Assembly (NCBI GenBank): GCA_033239005.1
Contig: BSQZ01000052.1
Span: 2,893,501-2,957,500, forward strand
DNA: 64,000 bases
Direction of reading: 5' to 3'
Origin: Lamellibrachia satsuma
Lineage: Eukaryota; Annelida; Polychaeta; Sabellida; Siboglinidae
The notes below the pieces were generated by a model. That model was not told where the DNA came from. It made no database searches and saw only the letters and a program-made list of their open reading frames with translations. How positions within the stretch are numbered: the first letter of the stretch is position 1; every line of letters begins with the position of its first letter. Position numbers and translations under genes: made by a program. This document shows, one piece after another, positions 33,501-43,600 of this stretch.

Positions 33501-36500
33501 GCATAGAAAACAAGATGATCAGATGGCTGGTGGTGCATAGAAAACAAGATGATCAGATGGCTGGTGGTGCATAGAAAACAAGATGATCAGATGGCTGGTG
33601 GTGCATAGAAAACAAGATGATCAGATGGCTGGTGGTGCATAGAAAACAAGATGATCAGATGGCTGGTGGTGCATAGAAAACAAGATGATCAGATGGCTGG
33701 TGGTGCATAGAAAACAAGATGATCAGATGGCTGGTGGTGCATAGAAAACAAGATGATCAGATGGCTGGTGGTGCATAGAAAACAAGATGATCAGATGGCT
33801 GGTGGTGTATAGAAAACAAGATGATCAGATGGCTAGTGGACATAGTGGTGCATAGAAAAAAAGATGATCAGATGGCTGGTGGTACATAGAAAACAAGATG
33901 ATCAGATGGCTGGTGGTGCATAGAAAACAAGATGATCAGATGGCTGGTGGTGCATAGAAAACAAGATGATCAGATGGCTGGTGGTGTATAGAAAACAAGA
34001 TGATCAGATGGCTGGTGGTGCATAGAAAACAAGATGATCAGATGGCTGGTGGTGCATCGAAAACAAGATGATCAGATGGCTGGTGGTGCATAGAAAACAA
34101 GATGATCAGATGGCTGGTGGTGCATAGAAAACAAGATGATCAGATGGCTAGTGGACATAGTGGTGCATAGAAAACAAGATGATCAGACGGCTGGTGGTGC
34201 ATAGAAAACAAGATGATCAGATGGTTGGTGGTGCATAGAAAACAAGATGATCAGATGGCTGGTGGAGCATAGAAAACAAGATGATCAGATGGCTGGTGGT
34301 GCATAGAAAACAAGATGATCAGACGGCTGGTGGAGCATAGAAAACAAGATGATCAGATGGCTGGTGGTACATAGAAAATTAAAATGATGAGAGGATTGGT
34401 GGTGCATACAAAACAAGACCATAATGATTATCTTAACTGCATAAATAACATTATAATTAATAGCATAACTTGTTGGTCATTTGTTCTTAGCTGAGGGACA
34501 CTTATATGTTAACCAGCAAATATGAAACTGTCTTGCTTTACATACGGATGATTTTTTCAAGAGTCCACTACAACTGACTAAGCAGTGTCAAAAGAGTGTT
34601 GTAGCTCTTAACAGGTGTACTTACCTGCAGTGGGTGTGCATGGGGGGGCACCAGGGAAGCTCATTCCTAGTTGATTCTGATTCAGAGTCTGTGCTTCTGA
34701 CCAGAACACTTTGGTGAATTTATGTTTACTTTCTCCAAAATGTCTTGTTGACTTGCGCAGTGCACTTGCGCAGTCACGTCTGCTTTTTGTTGTTGGTATT
34801 ACTGACACAGATGTCACAGGACCTGTGTCCGTGGATATGGTAGTTGTGGATGTCTGACATGGTTTAGTCAGTATCACAGGAGTGCTCATTGAAGCAGATG
34901 GCATCATTTGGTGGTCCACATCATTTGTCAAGACCGTCAAGTCTCTTAGTCTAGCAACACTTTTGTTTTGTACCCATGAAACAGTGGGTTTTGTGTTGTC
35001 CTCTGATAATGGTGCTATGGCAGGCAGTTGAACATTGTCTCTTGTTACTTCCCTGGTGGCTATAATATCTGCTTTATATTGGGTCACATCTGGCTGAGGA
35101 CACCTCCTGCCACTTCTCTTTTTGTGACTCTCAGGGCCTTTCACTTTTTTCCTTCTCATTTTCTTTACATTTTGCGATTTCATTATGTTTTCTGTAAAGC
35201 AATGGAGATGGTTTTGTTACACATGATACTGAGTGACTTTTCTATTCTTTCCAGGCAGTTCAGCAGCATAAACTAATACACTGTACTGTTTTCAAAATAA
35301 AGATTGCCAAATCCATCTATATCAGTAACAGGTTGCATACAGAACCAAGTAATGTATACTATTTTGCTTTAACTTTGTGTCTTAGCTTTTTAATTAAAGA
35401 TGTAAAGTTTAGCCCTGTCAACATTTTACTACATATATATTCAAATATATGTAATAAAGAAAATGTACATAAAGAATAACAACGTGTATAAGCCTTGGTT
35501 TACAAAAGGATTAGCAAATGCTTGTAAAAAGAAAAACAATCTTTACAAAAATATCTTGCATGTAAATCAACGCACACAGAGGAAAGGTAAAAAAAAATAA
35601 GCTAACTAATATTTTAAGAAATGCTGAAAAAGACCACTATTCCAAATTATTACAAAAACATCCACATGACATTAAAGAAACTTGGAAAGTATTGAATTCA
35701 CTAATTAAAAAGGGTGCAGTTATAAGTATGTCCCTGATTCCGTTGTCTGTGGCAATCAAATCCTTACAGATAAATCAGAAATAGCCAATGGCTTTAATGA
35801 TTTCTTCGTAAATGTTGGACCACATCTTGCCAGGAAAATCAAAGCACCATTAAGTGGAACAAATATTTATGACTACATACACTTCAAACCGAATGCCTCT
35901 ATGTTTCTTCATGTCACTGATGAGCAAGAAGTACTAAGTGTTGTAAACAACTTTAAAGGGAAATATTCAACTGATTATGATGGTATTGACATGTACATTG
36001 TAAAACAGGTTATTTTATATTGTAAAGCCTTTGACTTAGATCTGTAATAGATCGTTTGAATCTGGTGTATTTCCAGACAAAATGAAAGCAGCAAAGGTCA
36101 TTCCATTATTCATATCTGGAGATAATCATGTGTTTTCCAACTACAGGCCTGTATCACTTTTACTACATAAATATAAAAAAATCTAGAAGAAATGTTTGAC
36201 CTCAGGTTAGACAATTTTATTGAACTTAATGAAATATTGAAAGAAAGTCAGTATGGTTTTACAAAAAACAGATCAACTTCCATGGCCTTTGTTGGAGTTA
36301 ACTGAGGAAATAGCAAATGCAATTGACAAGAACAAATCATCAATAGGCATGTTTATAGACTTGAAAAAAGCATTTGATACTGTAAACCATAATCTACTGT
36401 AAAAAATAAAAAGGTGTGGTATATGTGGTGTTGTATATAACTGGTTAAGCAGTTACCTTGAAAAAAGGTCACAATTTGTTTGTATTGATAATGTCAAGTC

Positions 36501-39500
36501 TAATCTTCTAAACATGCTATGTGGAATACTGCAAGGATCAATAGTTGGGCCAAAATTATTTTTGATTTATATCAATGACTTGTTTCCAATTTAGTAAAAT
36601 TTATTTTATTTGCTGACGACACCTGATAATATATTCTATTGTGCTGATGACCCAAATATGCTTATCACAGTAGTCAATCAGGAGCTGGTGGAATTATAAA
36701 ATTGGTTCGCAGTGAACAAACTCTCCCTTAATGTCAACAAAACCAGTTTCATGATATTTGGAAAAAACAGAAATGTACCTGGTATAACCATTAATCAAGA
36801 GAACATAGAACGAGTGTATCAAACAAAATTCCTAGGTGTAATGATTGATGATAAGCTATCCTGGAAAGCACAAATTCAATTGGTTAAATCCAAGTTAGCA
36901 AAAGCAACATTGATAATTTACAAATCCTGATGGTTACTAGATGTGAAGTCACCTCCTTGTTATACTTTTCACTTTTTATGCCTTATAATGACTACTGTTC
37001 TAAGATTTGGGGCAACACGTATCGCCATAACTTATGGCCCATATGTTGTTTACAAAAAAGAGTTATGCAAATTATATATGGAGCAAAAGCTCAAGACCAT
37101 ACCAACAGCTTTTTTATTAACCTTAATGTTATGAAGTTTTTTGATTACATTGAGTATAAGATGGCTATCACAATTTACAATTTACTTCTGAAAAACATTC
37201 TGAAACCTTTTCATTTGAAAGATGAACGTTGTCGTGTTACAAGACAGAGATAAATTTAAACAAATGTATGTTCGAACCATACTGGAGGCTATGTGTTTGA
37301 CTACAGTTGAAGTCAAACTGTGGAATAGGTTATCTGCATGCCTAAGAAAGTGTCAAAATAATTCTATGTTCAAAAAAGGTACAAATCATCTGCTATTGAG
37401 AGATATACAGCAATAATGCTGTCACGAAATGTTGTGTATGTTACAGTTGTATTTTCAATTTTTATTATCATTATCTTGATTGATGTTGTATTGTTTATTA
37501 ATATCATTATCTTGTAATACAATTAACAAACCACCAGCAAAAAGTATCTTTATAATTACAGTGGGGGTCGGTCACAGAGGGTGACCTAGTGGCGGAGTGA
37601 CCCCCACCGATACCATGTGAATTGTATATAAGTCAGTAGTGGTACAGATAGTACTGGTAGTGGGTAGCTGATAGGCATGATTTACTAATTATGTGTAAAC
37701 ACCTTTTGGGGGCCGGCATGCTTGCTGAGATTATTGGATGTATCTTATTTTGATGGTGTATGCTTGCCTAATTTCATGCTCCTTAATTAATAAATCTAAA
37801 TGTCATTCTTTGGCCTATTTCAATCTACGCTGGACTTGTGTTGTTATTTTGCATAAATGAATTTATGTGACAGCGGCGCATAAAGGATTTTATGCGAGAT
37901 GACAAGGCAATGAAGGCGATTTGAGGTTAGACCTGTTATGGTAGAGAGAGAGTATTGGCCTAATTACTCGCTCACGCGTATTTCCGAATTTCTATTGTTA
38001 CTGATTATTCGTTATCGCTGAATTTGTTGATTTTATTGCAAGATCAGTTTTGTTGTTCGGTTTATTCCGATCCGTTTGAAAAAATCCCACCATCCCTCCC
38101 TAATATTGTGTTAACAGTTGTTACCCAGTGTTATCTAATAAATCAAGTGGTGCATTATGTAGGGATACACTGGAACACTGAAGACAGAGAGGTAGTTCAC
38201 AAAGTTTTTGAATTTTTTGACGCTTTTCCCTGTTATAGTTTGGTACACGAGGTTCTGCATTAACGCTTTTCCCTCCACTGAGTTTTCAGTAGTGTACACA
38301 GGGTTTTTAGTGCGGGTACTTTTTACGAGTACATTTGGGTGGCTGTTTGGCCCTACCTCTCGGTCTGATGTGTTAGTAGTTACTGGTTGACTAATGTCTA
38401 GATATGTAACACCTTTATACATTGTGTATTGTGTTTCCATAATGTTCATTATGAATTGTTCAAGAATGTTGGGTGGTTAGCCCACTTTTTTCATTTACCA
38501 TGTTTGGATGGGGGATCGAGTACCCCAGCCTTTCTGTTTGTACATATATATATGTATGGTTAATTCACGGCGGAGTGACCCCCACCGATACCATGTGAAT
38601 TGTATATAAGTCAGTAGTGGTACAGATAGTACTGGTAGTGGGTAGCTGATAGGCATGATAAACACCTTTTGGGGGCCGGCATGCTTGCTGAGATTATTGG
38701 ATGTATCTTATTTTGATGGTGTATGCTTGTCTAATTTCATGCTCCTTAATTAATAAATCTAAATGTCATTCTTTGGCCTATTTCAGTCTACGCTGGACTT
38801 GTGTTGTTATTTTGCATAAAAGTATTTGTTGTAATATTAAATAATGGAATGCACCAGGGGAGTAATCATAAGTTTAAACTTCAACTCTCCACATTTCTCA
38901 TCATTAATACTGTATATAAATGTATAACTGTGTGACCATTTTTATCTAAATTTCATATACATTAGGATGCTATACTACTTTACTGCTGTTTTCACGTGAC
39001 GTTGGAAATAAATATTTTTTGAATTTGAATATATGTAATATAGTTTGAAAACATAGCTAGTAATCGATATTAATAATACTGTATAATGAAGTAGTAATGT
39101 TTCATCTTTTAGGACTGTGAAGGAATTTGGCTTAATTGTGTAGACAAACAGTTAAGACAGGGCTGTATTACAATCTTCCTCATGTGATTAATGATAGCAG
39201 TAAGGGATGACCAATTTCCTAAATGGACAGATTGCAATGTAATCATAGCTGACACCAGAGATGAAGGCTCTATATACAGTTTGTCATAAGCATCTCACCT
39301 GTGCTGGTGGTGTCTTCTTCTGCTGAGTTACTGTGAAGTGTGACATCAGCATCTACTGTGTTGGTGTTGTTGCATTGATTTCCTTCAGAGTCTACACATG
39401 GTATGTGTTCATGTTCACTGTTGTGGTCTGAACTGACTTCAAAGTCTGTGTCTTTGGAATGTGCAGCAGCTATGTGTTTTATGCCATCTACGCCACAACT

Positions 39501-39728
39501 AGTACAACCTGTACTCCATGCCTGCACCAGGTGAGTCTCTGGCGGACTTGGTGGCCCGAGGGGCCACACTGAGGCCACATGATTTCTGTTCAGTTGCTGC
39601 AGTTGTACACCTCTGGTTGCAAGAGTGCGTAAGTTGCAACAAGTCTGAGCATAATGTGTAGGGCGAACAGTTGTGGTAACCTTGGAGCCATTTAAACAAA
39701 AGTCCAGTAAACAACCATTGATTGCCAT
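30528..39728 (-). CDS. Unrecognised basic protein with C-terminal coiled coil (4 exons, 424 aa)
   Basis: Exons on the minus strand: 39728-39299, 35191-34625, 31204-31011 and 30611-30528. Each has a good donor (AG|GTGAG, CAG|GTAAG, CAG|GTATT) and acceptor (TTTACAG, GTTACAG, TTTCAG). Phases match across all junctions (1, 1, 0), the main evidence that this is real. Residues about 1-143 are Cys/Thr-rich with an acidic end. About 144-332 is Lys/Arg-rich at first (KKMRRKKVKGPESHKKRSGR), then Ser/Thr-rich. About 333-424 is a charged helix (RAQRALRAHLEAIDMINRRR, QRDQEMQRKREKVYQ), ending LFTEFCKQKGDIS. No transmembrane segment or signal peptide is seen. The basic run could be a nuclear or nucleolar localisation signal. 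The long charged helix recalls centrosomal or ciliary coiled-coil proteins, but I do not recognise the family. Introns hold two minisatellites and LINE/LTR-like elements. Confidence 0.75.
31201..31995. repeat. Minisatellite of 66-75 bp units reaching into a splice acceptor
   Basis: About 11 units of two related types. All share CTGTAACAA-x-ACTGAGAAG, a TGTCACATC(A)-type middle and ACATACTCTTAATG. One type (about 75 bp) also has CTGTCAGTGACTG; the other (about 66 bp) has CAGCTTTTTG. The first unit begins inside exon 3 of the minus-strand gene: its GCAGCAACTCTGTAAC contains the acceptor and the first exon bases. A near-copy, GCAGCAATAACTCTGTAAC, occurs again at about 31898. Confidence 0.9.
32258..32956. 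repeat. 34-bp minisatellite, left block (about 20 copies)
   Basis: Each unit contains AAAACAAGATGATCAGATGG followed by CTGGTGGTGCATAG. Units differ by single substitutions such as CTAGTGG or GGAGCAT. It lies in intron 2 of the minus-strand gene. The array is interrupted at 32957 by a LINE end and resumes at 33437. Confidence 0.97.
32957..33436 (+). mobile_element. 5'-truncated LINE 3' end inserted in the 34-bp minisatellite
   Basis: The plus strand 33062-33286 encodes a LINE ORF2 C-terminus (LRSSVSQQLIVPKTKLNLGK, FSVAAPRVWNELPIA, then FRKKLKTYLF and a stop). It is followed by a 3' UTR with CTCTGAGCTCAGGTTCCTGA and an ATT repeat tail (33417-33436). The minisatellite motif TAGAAAACAAGATGATCAT occurs immediately on both sides, a candidate 19-bp target-site duplication. 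Confidence 0.88.
33437..34380. repeat. 34-bp minisatellite, right block (about 28 copies)
   Basis: Same 34-bp unit as 32258-32956. Two units have a short insertion GGACATAGTGGTG (near 33837 and 34150), suggesting duplication of a larger block. The last unit degrades at about 34375. Confidence 0.97.
35470..37425 (+). mobile_element. Decayed LINE on the plus strand
   Basis: In order: a pre-RT region near 35480-35700 (KPWFTKGLANACKKKNNLYK); the RT start near 36080-36160 (KAAKVIPLF, NYRPVSLL); IGMFIDLKKAFDTVNHNLL near 36340; GILQGSIVGPKLFLIYINDL near 36530; and a tail from 36712 (NKLSLNVNKTSFMIFG, TKFLGVMIDDKLSWK). Stops and frameshifts break every block, and the catalytic YADD region around 36610 is damaged. 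It lies in the long intron 1 of the minus-strand gene, in the opposite orientation. Confidence 0.88.
37561..37608. repeat. Nested inverted repeat at the left edge of the LTR-like element
   Basis: GTGGGGGTC (37561-37569) pairs with GACCCCCAC (37600-37608). Inside it, GGTCAC pairs with GTGACC around a short loop. The second direct repeat lacks the left arm. Confidence 0.7.
37591..38820. mobile_element. Direct-repeat (LTR-like) element without coding capacity
   Basis: Two direct repeats, 37591-37857 and 38569-38820, are nearly identical except for a 15-bp indel (at about 37682) and a few substitutions. They enclose about 710 bp. The repeats contain TAAATCTAAATGTCATTC and end TTTTGCATAAA. Just outside the first repeat, TGTGACAGCGGCGC could be a primer-binding site. 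The interior has no gag-pol frame, so this would be a non-autonomous LTR element. The TG/CA ends and a target duplication could not be fixed, so a local segmental duplication remains possible. Confidence 0.55.
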
Positions 39729-40604
39729 AACAAAGAACTTAGTCGTGCAACAATGATAGAAGAAACTGTAAGATTAAGCAATTTTTTAATACTGAAAATG
39801 TCCTGTGCCGTGGCAGTTCTGTGTTATTACTTGATTAACCAATTTTGCAACATGAAAATTACATAAATTAAAAGTTACTTTTTATACCTACATCAAACAA
39901 CGTAGTTCACTGGACCAGTGTTACAGCGATGAACCAAGTACGGTACGATTCCAGTATCAGCTTGGGCCTTGCCCTAGCCTAGGCTTGGGCTTGGCTGCTG
40001 GGCAAGTAGTAGTAGATTGGCTGGGTTTTCAACCGGTGACGGCGGTGTATTGTCAAACCGTCCATGATGATCTGTTATCGTCTCATATAGCCAGAATATG
40101 CAGACAAACGCATTGTTATCACAGTATTATCTCAACAACACGACTGTTGTGAATTTGATGTGTCTATTGGTGTTGACAGATATCAATGCATAACGTAATA
40201 TGTGGATCATTCACGCTTGTAGCGTTACGTTACTATGACAACGGACGCCATGCATGCAACGCTTCTAGGCTCTACTTCCGTAATTTCATGTGTAGGAAAT
40301 GCCATATTTGCATATGCGATATTAATGGATTCGTACATGATCTAGCTACGGAGAATTGTGTGACGTTCCGTATACATTAATCATGTTAGCTGGCCAAAAA
40401 ATTATTTTTATAACATGTTATTACAAAATTAAAATTGCCACCTGTCGGTGATGTAGCTATGATTAATTTTTAAATATCCAACAGAGGGCAGCAGTACGAA
40501 AACGGCAATCCGAAGACGTGTAGCACAATAATTATACGCACTGACAATATTTTGTTGACTATATTACTGAAAGCATACTTAGTTGAATATATAAAACATA
40601 CAAC
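39729..40604. promoter_or_regulatory. Shared head-to-head promoter region (coiled-coil gene on minus, NIP7 on plus)
   Basis: The two start codons, at 39728 (minus) and 40605 (plus), are 876 bp apart with no other exon between. This is a bidirectional-promoter arrangement, although 5' UTR lengths are unknown. A CTCF-like motif lies at 40478-40492. No TATA box at a convincing distance is seen for NIP7. Confidence 0.5.
40478..40492 (+). promoter_or_regulatory. CTCF-like motif upstream of NIP7
   Basis: CCAACAGAGGGCAGC matches the animal CTCF core CCASYAGRKGGCRSY at all but the fourth position. It is about 110 bp upstream of the NIP7 start codon. Confidence 0.4.
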
Positions 40605-43600
40605 ATGCGTCCACTTACCGCAGAAGAAACAAAGCTGTTATTTGAAAAACTGTCAAAGTAGTAAGTTATCTTAATTTGACTGATATTATCGCCCGCAACG
40701 CACGTTGTTGATCTCGAGCGAGGGGCTTCATGCAATTGCGGGTTTCATCGCCATCGGAAAGAATAACCAGAGGCAGAGCAAATGAATACCATGCTGCGTA
40801 AATTTTATACGAGAGCAACGGTTGACAGCCATTCGAGTGATGGCGCCTCAGTTTAAATCAAGGGGCACCCTAATGGCCTAAAAGGCGGGCACGTAAACGG
40901 CGGGCAAGAATTAGGATGCGTAATAGTGCCGTGCTCCCGTTTTGCATGTGCTGTAGTTATTGTTGTTGCTTTTCGTGCGTGCATGTGTTCATTGTGATGT
41001 CTTTTATAAATAGTTTAACAAATATAAAATAAAGGTTAAATAAAAATAAAACCAGGCTAAGAATTGTCAGAATATTAATTTTATTCATTTTGTCAAAGGT
41101 TTGAAGCATTCAGCCTTTTCGTATTTGCGCATACATTGACATTGTACAATAAATGCAGAAATCGCAGGTTTCATACGCACACACATGATCAGGTGCAAGT
41201 ATTGAACTGATAATTAAATATATATATATATATATATATATATTATGTAATAAAACAATTAGAAATAAATAGGCTTGAATAATAAAAAGTTCATTATATA
41301 TAATATTTATGTATATATAAAATAGTCTAATTAAATGTTGATGCTATCGCTACCTAATGTGAATAACATTACAGAAAATGTTCATTATTTTATTTCAATG
41401 CGTAGAGCAACTATGTATACAGAGTTCATCTGTCTGCAAGATATATATATACTAAAATACTACTCCGCTAGTGTTATGAACATGCGCGATTGAGCGATAG
41501 TGCTGCACAATTAAAAGATCATTAACACTCAACAAATGTCGAGTTGTGATTTAACCTTTATTTTATATTTGTTAAATTGTTGATAACAGTATGCACACAC
41601 GAAAAGCAACAACAATAAAAGCGACAATAACTGCAGAGCATGTAAAATGGGAAAACGACACTATTACTATTCTTGCCCAACGTTTTCATGCCTGCCTTTT
41701 AGGGTGCCCCGTAAATCAACAAATATCTGGGATAGTTTGTAAAGAAGGTTTCTAGTTCTACTGTGAAGAGATTGATAATAGGCAGTCCTTATAACATAGT
41801 AAACCGCCGCAGTAGAAACGTAGTTCCACTGGGCAAAAAAGTTATATAGTTCCGTTCAGGGCTGGGGTGAATTAAAAAATGGATTGGAATTATTCAATTG
41901 CTGAATTGGAATTGAAAGATTTTGAGAAAGTTGAATTGGAATTGAAAGAAAATGAATTGAACCTCATTTTGTAGTGCTGGTGCGATCTGGTTTTATTTCC
42001 AATGTGGTCCTCAATCCAACCCTAGAATTGTATATGAACTTAAACTCTTTGTAGCAGCTAAACATACATTTGTGTACCATTTGAAGATCTGAAGTGAGAA
42101 CTGTGTCCAAATTTGAACAAAGGGTCTGCATGGCAATGTTACCATGTGGCAATTGGAAAAAAACTCAGAAGTTCTTCTCAAATGAAACTATGGTGGGGTG
42201 TGATGAGCTTTATTTGAATTCAATATAGGTTGCAGCTCCTGTTCTAAGATAACATTTGTTGTCTGCCTGCACATATCTGAAATCATGCCCTTTGTGTGTG
42301 CTAGGATTGTGTGAAGCCATAGCCACCCCAATGGGGCATCTCAACAATTAAGTAATTGCTTGCTTGCTACTCTTGCATTGTTTCATTGAGCAGGTATTTC
42401 TGAAACCATAAAATTATCAGCCTACTGGTCTTTTCATGTTGTTTGAATAATGGCTCAGCCGTTGTCTGTACATTGTTTACAATTACTAGCCTTTCGAATA
42501 ACGTGCAAACAAACCTGATTTAGACTATTATGTTAGGATCTATTACTTTTGAAAAAAATTCCTGTTACTATTACAAAAAAAACATCAATTACATATTACT
42601 ATTATCCCATGCGTTTGTGTTGGAAAAACTCCCATAAATTAATTTGGAATTTTTAATAGATGAGCTGGAATTTGAAAAAAAATGAATTGAATTGGAATTG
42701 ATTAAATTTAATTGAAATGCATTGGCCCCAACCCTGGTTCCGATGTCATAGATGCCCGATATGGGTTCAGAAGTGCTGAAAACACGCATACGTTTTCAAG
42801 CCACTGGAATTCGTCCCCTACATTGGACTGGGGTAGTTGACTCTGCCTAAGTCCTTGTCACTTGTGTCAGGATTTTGACTCCAATGATATTTTAGAGATA
42901 GAGATCCCAAGCTCTGTGAGTTCATGACAGGTTTTTTCCATTTCCCTGTTTGGGATCTATTACTTCCCTGACATTGAAACCAGGTAGAAGGGACCAATCA
43001 CTTTGGTGCCTCTTCTGAAAGACAGGCAATGTGGGGTAACCAAAATGGCAGCATATGGTTTTGAACCCTGGTTCTGTCAACCGAAAATTCAATGCATTAC
43101 CACATAACCACTGTGCCTCACTTTTACACGTATCTCATTGACATTGGAGCTGATATAGCCAGATGATTCCGTATGGGTTATTCTTCCATACAGTACAAAG
43201 TTTGATATTTAGTTAGAATCAGATGATCAATTTAAAAATTATGTGGCCTCAAATGACACATCGCGGTATTCATTAGGTCTTGCCTCTGGAATAAGCTAAA
43301 TAACTGATGTCCAGGACATGGACATCATGTTATCAATTAAATGTTCTACAGGCTGAAATAGCATATGCAAATATTGCTACTGATCAGTTTGCACACCATT
43401 CGCCATCGTTCCTGCAAATACATAAGCCTGTAAATGTGCCGAATAACTTTTATTTAAAGTTTGTTTAATATCTTAGCTTGCTGTAGCAAATAGACTTCGG
43501 ATTCAAATTATGCATAGTACATAATTATCTAGCATTTGATGATTAATGAGTAGCTAAAGGTACTAGCCAGGTTTGGCTGAATCACTGAGTCAGACAGTTC

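Noticed and set aside
31201..34380. Possible CRISPR array (regularly spaced near-identical repeats)
   Set aside because: The units are contiguous tandem repeats with no unique spacers, and the genome is eukaryotic.
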